Source: Acidobacteriota bacterium (GTDB lineage: Bacteria; Acidobacteriota; Terriglobia; Acidiferrales; UBA7541). From it: DNA of 64,000 nucleotides. The notes under the pieces are model-generated. The model was not told the DNA's origin, did no database searches, and saw nothing but the letters and a program-made list of their open reading frames with translations. The stretch spans positions 1 to 64,000 of the forward strand of contig JABCZG010000005.1 of assembly GCA_013289835.1 (NCBI GenBank), read 5' to 3'. Every line of letters begins with the position of its first letter. Positions within the stretch are counted from its first letter, which is position 1. Below, piece by piece: positions 1-10,034 of the stretch. Position numbers and translations under genes: made by a program.

Positions 1-871
1 CGCGACCGGGCTGCTCTCGGGCGAGACCGGCACCGGCAAGGAAGTCATAGCGCGCGCGATTCATGAACTCAGTCCTCGCCGCAACCGAAATCTCGTCAAG
101 GTGAACTGTGCGGCGATGCCCGCCGGGCTTCTCGAAAGCGAGCTGTTCGGACATGAACGGGGAGCGTTCACCGGCGCGGTCACTTCACACGTGGGCCGCT
201 TTGCGCTTGCCGATCGCGGGACATTGCTCCTCGATGAAATTGGAGATATGCCGCTGGAACTTCAGCCCAAGCTGCTGCGCGTACTCCAGGAACACGAATT
301 CGAGGCCGTCGGTTGCACACGTACCACGCAGGTGGATGTCCGCGTTGTTGTCGCTACCAACCGAGACTTGCGGCAAATGGTTCGCGACCGTGAGTTCCGG
401 GAAGATCTTTACTATCGGCTGAATACTTTCCCGATTTCCTTGCCGCCGCTCCGCGAAAGGAAAGAGGACGTCCGGGAATTCGTGAAGTACTTCGTTGAAC
501 AGTTCGCTACCTCCATGGACAAATTCATTAATACAATCCCCGAGGAGGTCATGAGTGCCATCGTCCGTCACCCTTGGCCCGGGAACGTTCGCGAACTTCA
601 AAACCATGTTGCGCGTGGGGTCATCCTTTCCACGGATGGAGTGTTCGCACCGATAGTGCCGGAGAATTGTGATCCATCACCGGTCGAGATTTCCAATCCG
701 ACGCTGGAGGACAAAGTGCGCCAGGAGATTCTTGCTGCTTGTCAGCGAGCGAATTGGAAGCTGGGTGGTCCGCGGGGAGCAGCGGCGAGACTGGGTCTGA
801 AACGCACCACGTTGTTTTACAAGATGAAACGACTCGGGATTGCGCCGCCTTCGGACAATTGGGAAAACTGA
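1..871 (+). CDS. Sigma-54-dependent transcriptional activator (NtrC-type AAA+ and Fis-like HTH), 5' truncated by window
   Basis: Frame is open from base 2: GETGTGKE Walker [16 protein letters not shown] (GAFTGA loop), [33 protein letters not shown]-terminal Fis-like HTH ([26 protein letters not shown]). Confidence 0.96.
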   Translation, partial: ATGLLSGETGTGKEVIARAIHELSPRRNRNLVKVNCAAMPAGLLESELFGHERGAFTGAVTSHVGRFALADRGTLLLDEIGDMPLELQPKLLRVLQEHEFEAVGCTRTTQVDVRVVVATNRDLRQMVRDREFREDLYYRLNTFPISLPPLRERKEDVREFVKYFVEQFATSMDKFINTIPEEVMSAIVRHPWPGNVRELQNHVARGVILSTDGVFAPIVPENCDPSPVEISNPTLEDKVRQEILAACQRANWKLGGPRGAAARLGLKRTTLFYKMKRLGIAPPSDNWEN

Positions 872-995
872 ACTGCGAGTCGAGGCGGAAAGAAGTTACA
901 GGGGACACTGCGGCGGCTTCAAAGCGAGCGCAAATCCAGCTGTTGAGGGAGGGTTGCAAATTCGAATCTAGTTCAGGAGATGATTTTGCACGAAA

Positions 996-1022
996 AAGGC
1001 CGGAATTCTGGATTCCGGCCTT
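996..1022 (-). terminator. Rho-independent terminator, oriented for leftward transcription out of the tRNA-fMet fragment
   Basis: AAGGCCGGAAT-TCTGG-ATTCCGGCCTT perfect 11-bp stem. On the minus strand it is followed by a T run. It lies 13 bp downstream of the tRNA 3' end copy at 1036. Confidence 0.75.
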
Positions 1023-1035
1023 GTCGATCACGAAA

Positions 1036-1090
1036 TGGTTGCGGGGGTCAGATTTGAACTGACGACCTTCGGGTTATGAGCTCGACGAGC
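1036..1090 (-). repeat. Distal attachment site: 3' 55 nt of tRNA-fMet, outer left end of island
   Basis: Matches 39317-39371 of the intact tRNA-fMet with one mismatch (position 1082), including the CCA end. Confidence 0.9.
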
Positions 1091-1163
1091 AAACCCTAAG
1101 TCTTGATGATTCAATTGCCCTTACAGTTCGGAGACCCCCTAAAACCACCCCCAAAACACGGGG

Positions 1164-1183
1164 TTTTGGACGCTAGTTGGACG
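1164..1183 (+). repeat. 20-mer TTTTGGACGCTAGTTGGACG, candidate integrase arm-type site
   Basis: Identical to 39240-39259 (inside the integrase 3' end). 13574-13593 differs by one base. Contains TTGGACG twice, 11 bp apart. Confidence 0.5.
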
Positions 1184-1264
1184 CCAACCATGGTGGGATC
1201 TTCCAGACCCCATTCAACAACAACGGCCTAGGAAACTGCCGTCACACCTTGCTGGACCTGCGAA

Positions 1265-2179
1265 TTAGTTGACCACACCATTCACGTTAACTTGTGCTGC
1301 GTGGCAGTCTGCCCTGCCGGGAGCGCGTTTCTGTTGGTGGCCCGGGACTTTAGGTGCGAAAACGTTGGCAGAATTAGCCTTGCCTTGATCGCATGTGTAG
1401 TCATACGAAGAGAGTTGCTGGTTTGAGGTCGCTAATGGCTTCAATTTGGGGAAGACACGATAGACGTGCGGAGCATTCCACATCTGGAGAACTGCATCGA
1501 AGATTGCTGCGGAATGCGAATCGCACCGCGTGTCGGGGCCGATGCTGGGACTCACATATAGAGTGACGCTGATTGCATTCTTAGTTGAACCACTGTTTGT
1601 GCCGAATTGAATCGTCGAAGCACTCCCAGTCCCCTTATCTAAGTCTGCGGGAACCGTCTGGTCTGTCACGCTGTAGTGAAGAATCATCCAAGTAGTGAAA
1701 CTGCCTTCGGGGTCGGCTTGAGTGACGGGCTGAGTAGCGTTGTACCTAAACTGGGAAGTCATCTTGCTTTCATAGGCGCAGGGCTTGGGTAAAGACAAAG
1801 AGTATGCGGAAGTTGATTGTAAGGCAGCTGTGACAGTACTCGGAGTGACTCCGGTCAGGGGATACAGATATTTCTTGGAAGGCGATGTAGCACTGCAGGG
1901 CAGAGTCGAGAAATCCAAGCGATGAGATCCTATCGATGGCTCTGTGGCATTCGAATAATTGAACCCATCATCTCCTTTGAAGACTGCCATTGTGTGCCCC
2001 AGTTGGGGTGCAACCAAGATGACCCTATTAGTGTCGCCTGGGTCCTGCACGTAGCTCCAGGGCCCGACTACCTCTATTTCGATATTGGTTTGTGCATGCG
2101 ACGCTGTGGAAACAAGACTCAGAAACATAAGGCATAAGACTAACTTGGAAGAGAGAGTGGTCAGCGAACTCGGTGTCAT
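1265..2179 (-). CDS. Exported hypothetical protein, third gene of sigma/CHAT operon
   Basis: Signal-peptide-like N terminus (SSKLVLCLMFLSLVSTASHAQ). Same strand and about 50 bp after the CHAT gene. Confidence 0.7.
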   Translation of the reverse strand: MTPSSLTTLSSKLVLCLMFLSLVSTASHAQTNIEIEVVGPWSYVQDPGDTNRVILVAPQLGHTMAVFKGDDGFNYSNATEPSIGSHRLDFSTLPCSATSPSKKYLYPLTGVTPSTVTAALQSTSAYSLSLPKPCAYESKMTSQFRYNATQPVTQADPEGSFTTWMILHYSVTDQTVPADLDKGTGSASTIQFGTNSGSTKNAISVTLYVSPSIGPDTRCDSHSAAIFDAVLQMWNAPHVYRVFPKLKPLATSNQQLSSYDYTCDQGKANSANVFAPKVPGHQQKRAPGRADCHAAQVNVNGVVN

Positions 2180-2231
2180 TGTGGCCTCCTATACTCGTGC
2201 AATTGTTGAGCCTTATCGATCACAACGAAAC

Positions 2232-5200
2232 TCATGTGGTAGCTGCCTGGGCGCCGAAAACCGTGAAGGCAGCCCAATAGAAAGGATGGCCGGACGAGAC
2301 CTGCCCGCGCAGAGCGTTCTGCGCCTCGAACAGAGACTCTTCCACAGACGAGCCGTGCAACAGCTGTGTGTAGAATTCGACCATGAAGCGGCGGGTTAGG
2401 CCGGAATCGACGTCCCACCGGCTCGCAACGACGCGCGGTATACCTGCACGAACCAAATACACAACAAGGCTGTCGGGAGCGTCGACGCTTCCAAGCGCGC
2501 CGGCCTCGGTGTTACAGGCCGAAAGAACCACGAGGCGGGTACTCGACACGGTTAGTTTTTCTAGGGAGTTGGCCGTGAGGGCTGAATCGGAGAGCAGGAG
2601 TCCGGGCGTTAAGTAGGAGTTCGAAGCGTGCCCGGCAAAATGAAAAACACCGGCGAGAGGAATCTCTCGTAGTGTGTGTTGTAGCGTGGCGGTGCGACCT
2701 ATGAGCAAGTGAGCAGACTTAAACATGCTAGCGACAGCCTGGCCCTCAGGAACGACGTCCGGCAACCCAAGGAGTTGGTTCCCAGTGTCCCGATGAGGAG
2801 CTGAGACTGCGACAACCAAAGCCGGCGTCTCACGGCTTATCCTGAGAACAAGCGTTTCCTGTCGCGAGTAAAGGACCCCAAGTGATGACATGATCGGGCC
2901 GCGTTCCCCTAAGTAGTGGTTGTTTCTGTCAAGCAGAGCTTCCATGGGAAGGCCGTCGAGTCCTTCGTCGAGTTCGACTATCAGAGTCCGACCGGGTTGC
3001 AAGTAGGGTTCAATGGGAGCGACCAGAAGCTCATATAGGTGCTCCGCCTGATGCCGAACGAGGACGAGATCGGACCCAGGACGCGAGCACAGGTCGCGGA
3101 AGGTCTCTGCGGAGGCTAAGAGTTCCGCGGCGGATACGGAGATGCGCTCGAAATGGACGCCGCGGTTGTCGGAAGCCCATATGAGCAGTTGTTTTGGAAA
3201 AATGACGTAGGTGATTAAGGTGGCTCTGGACAATCCGGGTAAATATGAACTCACTTGCCAAAGAGCTGCGTTTCTAAGCATTGCCTTATCTCCGGATTCT
3301 TGGGAACTGAGATTCGGAATACGTGCCGGAGCCGCCTTGAATGCTTCCCAAGACTGGAGGGCGCCTTCCGCATCGCCTTTTGAAACGAGGAGAGAAACCA
3401 AGTCGCGATATGGCTCGGAGGAACGGAGCTTCCATTCAAGTCGTGATTTGACGTCCCGTACCGATTGCAACTGCAATTCAGCTAGTCGAATGGCTGAGCG
3501 CAAGGATGCCTCGGCCTCTTTGGTATCTCCTTCGGTCACCAACGCCTTGGCGAAGTTGTCGTAGAAGAGAACCTTAAGGTAGTTGTCGGAAAGCCGATTT
3601 ACCTCCGCCGAAATCAAGCGAAGTCGCGAGAGCGCAGACTCGCTCTGACCTGTTGACGTCTCGACCCCAGCAAGTCTCGTTTCTGCCTCCAGGTGAGCCA
3701 ACCGTGTGGCCTCCGTTTTTGGAGAACGTGCGAACAGTTCGGTCGCCCGCTCAAACTCGCGGAGTGCTTCGAATGAGTCTTGAGTGGCCAACGAGGAATT
3801 GGCGGATAGTGAGTGGGCGACCGCGACTTGCGCCAAATCGGGAGATGATTCTGCAAGTGGAATGGCTTCTTTCCAAATCGATACCTCCAGAAATGGTTCC
3901 TGTCTGAAGCGTGCGGTCTCATATAGGCTGTAGTAAAAGTTGTAGCCTCGGACATCGGAGAAGTTTCCACCCCAGAACTCTTTTAGCCCGTCGGTGGCGA
4001 GCCGCCATGCCAAGGCATAATCTCCGCTGGCACCGGCCGCCATAGACCAGTGGTCTTGGGCCCCAAGCAGAATAGTTCCGTAGTTGGTTGCTTTCGCTTG
4101 CGTTGCGGCGGACGAATACGAGTCCAGCGCACCTCCTAGATTTTCGTGAAGCCACTGACAATTTCCTTCTTGGATGCGGTATTTGATCCCTAACCAGGGA
4201 TAGAGACGCAGTTGAGGGTTATCGCGAAGTGGTCCGAGTCGGCTAGCACATTGATCTGCGTTTTGTCCCAGGTTGGAGGCGTAGAGGTCCTCGATGTTTG
4301 CTCGAACTATCGCCGCCTTATTCCAGCCGCCTCGACGGGAGTATTGAACTGCGAGAACAGCGTTCTTGTGAGCTGCATCCGTGGACCCGCTTTCGTTGGC
4401 TTGAATCGCAGAGGAAAGATACCTTAGCGCGGCGGGAAATAGAGGCGAGGAAGACCCGCTCAAAAGGTCTGTCCACCAGCGATCAGAGTGTCGGGTCAGG
4501 GAAATGGCAGCCAGTTTTTGCAATGCGGCGCGGGCATCTGCTGATTCGACTGAGCTAGAGGCTGCAATTGGAAACGCGAGAGGGAGCCACTGCGAGACCG
4601 CCGTATCGTAATAGGTCTCCAAGTGCTGATCAACCGCATCGATCACCACGGGCTGATCAAGGTCCAAAGCGGCGAATTGACTTGGCGTGAGCAGCGGCTG
4701 AAGGCTGCCCTGTTTTCTCTTTCCTTGTTCCTGCTTCGCCTCAACTAGTCTCGAACGAGCCTCGTCTGCCCATGGACCCGTCGGGTCAATTTGAAGATAG
4801 GCTTGCCAGTCCTCAATTGTCTGGGAGAAGAGGAGGGCCTTGCGCGAGATTATCGCGCGATTGAATAAGACAACCGGGTCGCGAGGGGAGTTCTGCAGCG
4901 CCTTACCAAGAACGTCGACGGCCTGTCCGTAGTCCTGTGGGTTGCCGGTCGCATCCCCACGTTGGGAATAGGCGGTACCAAGGTCAACAAGAAGAGATGG
5001 AGAATTCGGTTTCGCAGCGAGGGCTTCACGAAGTGCGTCAATCGCACCGCTATAGTTTCCTTCGAGGAGCTCTGCTCGTGCGCGGCTTTGCAGCCAGAAC
5101 GGGTCGGATGGGTTCTTTGCCAGATTGTTTGTAATCTCTTTTTCAGCTTCGAGGAGAGACGGTGGACTGTCCAAGTGCGAAGTCTCCACAGCACGTTGAA

Positions 5201-5876
5201 TTCTAAGCGGAGCACACGCGGCGCCGGGCATCCTAGGCTCGAAGTTGCGCCGTTCAGTATAAGCGGTGACTAGGAGCTTTTCGACGCGACGCTCGGGACG
5301 CGGTAACAAAATCCAAATGAGAACAGCGAACAACGCGACGACCGAACATGCAAAAACTGGCAACTTCCATGACCACCTGGCCTGGTACATGCGAGTGCTT
5401 TGTTCTCGGGGACACGCTGATGCGCTTAATTGGTTTGACATCCTCTTCTGCCATTCCAGGGAACTGCTTTTTAAGTTGGCGACGATCTGCGTTTCCTCCG
5501 GGGAGGTGGGGTCAGAGAAGTCTTGAATAACCTGTTTCAACAGGGGGCCACAATGGTCGCACTGAACTGCATGGTCCAGCATCGTTTGCGACATATCTTG
5601 CTGCACAAGTCCAGCCGCTACCTTCAACCATTCTTCATTGCTCGGACACAATTCAGTCCTGTCCGCCGAAACCAACGTCTCCAGGCATGCAAGCTTCTGA
5701 ATCATTGCCAGCCGTTCTTCAACGCGGCGGCGGCAATCGAGACAGGTTGAGAGATGGCTTGCGGCCGTTGGAGCGACAACAGCCGATTGACCAGAAGTCG
5801 CATGGCCCGGGCCCGAGATGCCTGCTAGCCGGTCAAGCTCATCTTCGGTCAGGTGTTGATCACCTGGTTTGAGCAT
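2232..5876 (-). CDS. Membrane protein: anti-sigma-type zinc finger motifs, TM helix, TPR region, C-terminal CHAT (caspase-like) protease
   Basis: N terminus has HLSTCLDC and HAVQCDHC (two HxxxCxxC motifs), TM segment LPVFACSVVALFAVLIWILLP, TPR-like repeats, then CHAT His/Cys dyad VFHFAGHASNSY...RLVVLSACNTEAG. Start set at the ATG at 5876 (AAGGAG upstream), not the longer ORF. Confidence 0.88.
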   Translation of the reverse strand: MLKPGDQHLTEDELDRLAGISGPGHATSGQSAVVAPTAASHLSTCLDCRRRVEERLAMIQKLACLETLVSADRTELCPSNEEWLKVAAGLVQQDMSQTMLDHAVQCDHCGPLLKQVIQDFSDPTSPEETQIVANLKSSSLEWQKRMSNQLSASACPREQSTRMYQARWSWKLPVFACSVVALFAVLIWILLPRPERRVEKLLVTAYTERRNFEPRMPGAACAPLRIQRAVETSHLDSPPSLLEAEKEITNNLAKNPSDPFWLQSRARAELLEGNYSGAIDALREALAAKPNSPSLLVDLGTAYSQRGDATGNPQDYGQAVDVLGKALQNSPRDPVVLFNRAIISRKALLFSQTIEDWQAYLQIDPTGPWADEARSRLVEAKQEQGKRKQGSLQPLLTPSQFAALDLDQPVVIDAVDQHLETYYDTAVSQWLPLAFPIAASSSVESADARAALQKLAAISLTRHSDRWWTDLLSGSSSPLFPAALRYLSSAIQANESGSTDAAHKNAVLAVQYSRRGGWNKAAIVRANIEDLYASNLGQNADQCASRLGPLRDNPQLRLYPWLGIKYRIQEGNCQWLHENLGGALDSYSSAATQAKATNYGTILLGAQDHWSMAAGASGDYALAWRLATDGLKEFWGGNFSDVRGYNFYYSLYETARFRQEPFLEVSIWKEAIPLAESSPDLAQVAVAHSLSANSSLATQDSFEALREFERATELFARSPKTEATRLAHLEAETRLAGVETSTGQSESALSRLRLISAEVNRLSDNYLKVLFYDNFAKALVTEGDTKEAEASLRSAIRLAELQLQSVRDVKSRLEWKLRSSEPYRDLVSLLVSKGDAEGALQSWEAFKAAPARIPNLSSQESGDKAMLRNAALWQVSSYLPGLSRATLITYVIFPKQLLIWASDNRGVHFERISVSAAELLASAETFRDLCSRPGSDLVLVRHQAEHLYELLVAPIEPYLQPGRTLIVELDEGLDGLPMEALLDRNNHYLGERGPIMSSLGVLYSRQETLVLRISRETPALVVAVSAPHRDTGNQLLGLPDVVPEGQAVASMFKSAHLLIGRTATLQHTLREIPLAGVFHFAGHASNSYLTPGLLLSDSALTANSLEKLTVSSTRLVVLSACNTEAGALGSVDAPDSLVVYLVRAGIPRVVASRWDVDSGLTRRFMVEFYTQLLHGSSVEESLFEAQNALRGQVSSGHPFYWAAFTVFGAQAATT

Positions 5877-5893
5877 GCTACTGCGCTCCTTCC

Positions 5894-6574
5894 CTATAAC
5901 GACTCCGCTTGATGAAATCCTTTTGCTCCCTGAGCATCCGGTCCGCCAGGACCGGAGATGCTTTCTCGGATCAATCGGGTCAAGCGAAATAACACACTCT
6001 CCACGCCCTTCGTAGTCAGACCCACTGTGGGAAGTGACGCGATGGCGCTCGCCGTCAATCCCGAACGGTAGTACAGCCAAAAAACGGTGCGATCACGTTG
6101 GAACTCGCGCTCAGGCACAACCTCCTTCAACTTGCGATCGATCTGATCGATAAGCACGGCTCGCTCGGGGTCGTTCAAGGAGCTCTTCGGAGGTTCCCAA
6201 CCAACTGTTGCCGATGTCTCCTCGACTGAGTCCGCTGTTGATTCGGGTGCTCGCTTGTCAGCGAGACGCGACTTAAAGTGATCCTGCGCGACATTTGCTG
6301 CGACGACTTTAAGGAATGCAAAGGCCGACTCAGGCTGCCTCGGACTGAACCTTCGAAGTAGCGCGCATTCGTTGGCACAAATCCTCAGGTAGGTCTCTTG
6401 CACGAGGTCGTCAACAAGCGCTTTATTGGAAATTCCATAGCGCATGGCGACGCGCAGCACCGTGCGCGCAATCAGCGGATTGAAACGGCGGATGAATTCT
6501 TGCCAGCAGGCCGCATCACCGGCGCCAGAACAGAGAGAAAAAAGCTCCGGTGAGGATAGATCCGCATAATTCAT
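5894..6574 (-). CDS. RNA polymerase ECF-type sigma-70 family factor
   Basis: Region 2 (ALVDDLVQETYLRICANE), region 4 (VFWLYYRSGLTASAIASLPTVGLTTKGVESVLFRLTRLIR). Stop is 17 bp before the CHAT gene start. Confidence 0.85.
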   Translation of the reverse strand: MNYADLSSPELFSLCSGAGDAACWQEFIRRFNPLIARTVLRVAMRYGISNKALVDDLVQETYLRICANECALLRRFSPRQPESAFAFLKVVAANVAQDHFKSRLADKRAPESTADSVEETSATVGWEPPKSSLNDPERAVLIDQIDRKLKEVVPEREFQRDRTVFWLYYRSGLTASAIASLPTVGLTTKGVESVLFRLTRLIRESISGPGGPDAQGAKGFHQAESL

Positions 6575-6909
6575 CGAGGGCCGGGACCTCCAGATGACGC
6601 CGATTGTACCTTACACCGCGGCAATTCACTTACAAGGTACTCGCCATCTATCGTGGGGATTTCACCGCCCGCTTCGTGCGCGAATGGTGCAATCGTAACC
6701 GATCTCAGTCAAAGAACTTTGTTCCATCGTCATTGCGCTCTCCGGGTATAACGATTTCGCTCGGTTGTCGAAAGGGATTTTCTTTGCCCTGTCGTTTTTG
6801 ATGACATGCGTCGCTGTCGGGCGGAGGCCCAAAGTTCGTTTTCCGCCTCGGAATCCTTCGTTCTGACGCGGACCCGGAAGTGTGCTTAGAGATTGGGGAG
6901 GAAATATAC

Positions 6910-7908
6910 ATGCAGATTTCGAAGATTTTGGGACTCGGAACCATCTGTTTTTTGCTTGCAAGTTCTGCTAGCTATACGCGCGCCCAAACAATCAGAGTCC
7001 CGACATATCAGATCACTCCGTCTCCTGTACCGGCCGCACCTGGTGCACCAGCAGCAGCTCCACCTCCTACTCCACCTGCTGGTTGTTGGCTACTGCCAAC
7101 CCGATCACATTGTATGGACTTCGGATCAGGCATAGATTCGAACATAAATACGTTCTTTGGCACCAATGGCTCGCTCTCGTATTTCAACCAAATCAAGTCC
7201 ATTTACAATGGAGCGTCTGGTTCTGCGACTGTTTCAGCCGATTTGGCATCCCTCAACTTCTCTAAAGGAGTACAGGTAACGGTCGGGACTAATATACAAG
7301 CGGGATCCTCGGGCACGACGACCGTCAGCTCGGGTACCATCCCTACGTTATCCGCCAATGGCGCCGGGCAAGCGACTCAAAATGTGTTATATGGAGGAAC
7401 GTTTCTTGTCTCAGCGCTTTATCCGTTGCTTGCAACGGGAGGAAATAAGCTGGGCTCAACTGGAGGTCTCGGCACACTAATAGACGTGATAGCCAAGGAA
7501 GGCGTTGATATACAGAACTTTAAGTCCGGGACGAATGTCAATGTTACATCCCCTCCCTCTCACACTAGCGTACAAATCGAAGGATATCTTCAATACAACT
7601 CTATTAATTTGGCGCCTAATTCCAAGAATTTTGCAGGTGCGTTGTTTGTGGGCGGCAGTTATGGCTACGGCTTCATGTCTCATGGCTACGCGAGAGACTA
7701 TGGATTCGGAAATGATGTCAATAACGGGATCGGTCAAGTTTCATTCGGTATTTTGATAAGTGGCGTAGCCAAGATTGCGTTTTCCCGTGCGTTTGGGCCG
7801 TCGCAGACCTATATCGATAATACCTCGATGGTGAAAACGACAGTAAACAACTTCAAATCTTGGTCATTTGGAATATCGTATCAATCTCCCCCGCCCGCCT
7901 CGAAATAA
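6910..7908 (+). CDS. Exported hypothetical protein with proline-rich segment, divergent from the sigma operon
   Basis: Signal peptide MQISKILGLGTICFLLASSASYTRAQ; PAAPGAPAAAPPPTPPAG tract. RBS GGAGG before ATG 6910. Confidence 0.7.
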   Translation: MQISKILGLGTICFLLASSASYTRAQTIRVPTYQITPSPVPAAPGAPAAAPPPTPPAGCWLLPTRSHCMDFGSGIDSNINTFFGTNGSLSYFNQIKSIYNGASGSATVSADLASLNFSKGVQVTVGTNIQAGSSGTTTVSSGTIPTLSANGAGQATQNVLYGGTFLVSALYPLLATGGNKLGSTGGLGTLIDVIAKEGVDIQNFKSGTNVNVTSPPSHTSVQIEGYLQYNSINLAPNSKNFAGALFVGGSYGYGFMSHGYARDYGFGNDVNNGIGQVSFGILISGVAKIAFSRAFGPSQTYIDNTSMVKTTVNNFKSWSFGISYQSPPPASK

Positions 7909-7953
7909 ACCACGGAATCTCGGGATTCTGGACCAACGGAATATGTTTGGAGG

Positions 7954-9333
7954 GTGGAGATGAAGATTTTCAATAGTGCGGCGAGGTTCAGTGCAACTAG
8001 TGTCTTTTGTCTAGTCATCATGTGTGCGGCCCACGGTCAAACTGTGACAAAGGTCGTCGATCATGGGCCCGACGGCGAGAAGCTTACATTCGTGGTGCTT
8101 GGCGATGGTTATGCAGCAGGTGACCAAACCAAGTTCGCACAAGATGTTAATCGATTGCTTGTCAACGGCGTATTCGGCCACGATTTCTACAAAGATAACT
8201 TCCCGGCTTTCAATATGTATCGGGTTGACTTGGTGTCGCACGAATCCGGTGTTAGTTCGCCGAGCGATTCAAAAGACACTGCACTGAAGGTCATTTACAG
8301 CGGCGATTGGAGCCGTTGCTGGCTGGAAGAGTCGCGAGATACAGACCAACTAATTGTCGATGCAACTGTCGGCGTGAAGAAAATCGATTTCGTCCTGATT
8401 ATTGCGAACGAAGCCGGGTATGGAGGTTGCCAGCGTGGTGGGCGGCTCTACATCACTGCAGGTGACGACTGGGATGTTGTCGCTCATGAATACGGCCATG
8501 GGATAGCAGGATTGTACGACGAGTATAGCGTGAGCGGGGCTTACAGCACGCCGCCGATCAACGTGAAAAACTGTTCCACGGTGACCAGTCGAACTGGAGT
8601 TTCATGGGCCAAACTTATTGCGAGCACCACGCCTGTGCCTTCGGACAAAGCAAAGGGGCTGGATCCAAATCAGACTGTCGGCATATTCACAGGCTGCGAC
8701 TATGCTTTGTCGGGGATCTATCGGCCTGTCTCGGACTGCAGAATGAAATCAAACACTCCTCACTTTTGCCCTGTGTGTCTCGGACTGATGAACCGAGCTG
8801 TCAAGCCCTATCTGCCAACCCCCACCGGGGGTAGAGCGGCGGCAGCCAACCCTGGCTCGCCTACTAAATATGTGAACCTCGTCGTGAGAATGAGCCTTAC
8901 AGGACAGCCGCAAATACTGCGGGCGACTCAACTTGACGGGCGCGTTGTGCCCACAACGAACTCAATTCCCGCATATATATTCGCCTTCTCAAAAAACGAG
9001 AAACCGAGCTTTGTACAATACTTGCCTGACAGTCCGTTTGTAGTACGAGGATTTGTAGATCCAAGGCACCCGGAGAAGGGAGAAAGCCTGTCTCAGTCAG
9101 ACTCGGCTACCGTTATTGTAAATGTTCCCGAAACAGATATAAGTTCGGCAATGCAAAATTTGGGTTTGCAGGTGTACAAGGTAGAACCGGACGCCGCAAG
9201 CATGTTTAAGGAGCAAAGGGCCACGGACGTGGGTTCGCTGTTGAACGCCCTCATCAAGAATAAAGCCATCGCACTACAGTCGGAACTCCCTAAATCAAAG
9301 ATGGGGGACGCACTGAGAGCAGTACAACCATAG
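7954..9333 (+). CDS. Exported M64-family-like metallopeptidase
   Basis: Signal peptide; DWDVVAHEYGHGIAGLYDEY (HExxH and downstream DEY); early VVLGDGYAAGDQTKFAQDVNRL typical of M64. Confidence 0.88.
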   Translation: MEMKIFNSAARFSATSVFCLVIMCAAHGQTVTKVVDHGPDGEKLTFVVLGDGYAAGDQTKFAQDVNRLLVNGVFGHDFYKDNFPAFNMYRVDLVSHESGVSSPSDSKDTALKVIYSGDWSRCWLEESRDTDQLIVDATVGVKKIDFVLIIANEAGYGGCQRGGRLYITAGDDWDVVAHEYGHGIAGLYDEYSVSGAYSTPPINVKNCSTVTSRTGVSWAKLIASTTPVPSDKAKGLDPNQTVGIFTGCDYALSGIYRPVSDCRMKSNTPHFCPVCLGLMNRAVKPYLPTPTGGRAAAANPGSPTKYVNLVVRMSLTGQPQILRATQLDGRVVPTTNSIPAYIFAFSKNEKPSFVQYLPDSPFVVRGFVDPRHPEKGESLSQSDSATVIVNVPETDISSAMQNLGLQVYKVEPDAASMFKEQRATDVGSLLNALIKNKAIALQSELPKSKMGDALRAVQP

Positions 9334-9416
9334 ATTGCTGTCCCGGCGAGACTGCTGGCGAGAATTAAGGAACATTGCCTCGGAGAGAATCTAGGACGCA
9401 CAATTGACCTGATGCC

Positions 9417-10034
9417 ATGTTCTATGATTCGCGTCTGATGATTGTTTTTAGCCTGCTGCTCTGGCCCGGAATCTTCGAGATGGGATTACGACCTGTCGAT
9501 TGGGCGATCCGGACCCTCGTTTCGTTTTCTGTGTGCGAACCCCAGCAACGCTCAGGTGCGAAACAAACAGACTCTGAACGTGAGACTTACGTGAACGTCA
9601 CCTTAAGACTGCGAACCGGCGAAAAACCAGAGATCGTCCGAACAACGCAAGTTGAGGGAAAGTTGATTGTGAGAGAGGCTCCTTCGTCCAAGTTTGTATA
9701 TGAGGTTGTTAAGGATAACACTTCGTACGCTGTCGGGTTCCTGCCGCAGGGGGGCTTCGAACTGAGAGGATTCAGCGATCGGACGAGCAGTCGGGAAGAA
9801 AAGAAGAGCGAGACGAGCTCCACGACTGTTACGTTAGCCATTCCCAACATGCGACTAGAGACGCTGCGAAATGGACAGGTCGGATTTCGCATCTATGAGA
9901 TACGTTCGGGAGTCGAGTTAGAACCGATCTCCAAAGATGCTCTCAAGCGCTTAGTCTCCAACAAATCAGCCTTCATTCGATCTGAAATTACGGGTTCCGC
10001 GGTTGCCAATGGTATGCGTGAAAAATCGCGGTAG
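9417..10034 (+). CDS. Hypothetical protein homologous to C-terminal domain of the M64 peptidase
   Basis: VNVTLRLRTGEKPEIVRTTQVEGKLIVRE...FLPQGGFELRGFSDR aligns by eye with VNLVVRMSLTGQPQILRATQLDGRVVPT...YLPDSPFVVRGFVDP of the preceding gene. Confidence 0.7.
   Translation: MFYDSRLMIVFSLLLWPGIFEMGLRPVDWAIRTLVSFSVCEPQQRSGAKQTDSERETYVNVTLRLRTGEKPEIVRTTQVEGKLIVREAPSSKFVYEVVKDNTSYAVGFLPQGGFELRGFSDRTSSREEKKSETSSTTVTLAIPNMRLETLRNGQVGFRIYEIRSGVELEPISKDALKRLVSNKSAFIRSEITGSAVANGMREKSR

Noticed and set aside
6850-7945. GGAATC near 6850 and 7915 as shared ECF -35 elements for module 1
   Set aside because: The downstream match falls at different spacing (19 versus 17), and upstream of 10353 only a weak match exists. 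Not enough to call a regulon promoter by eye.
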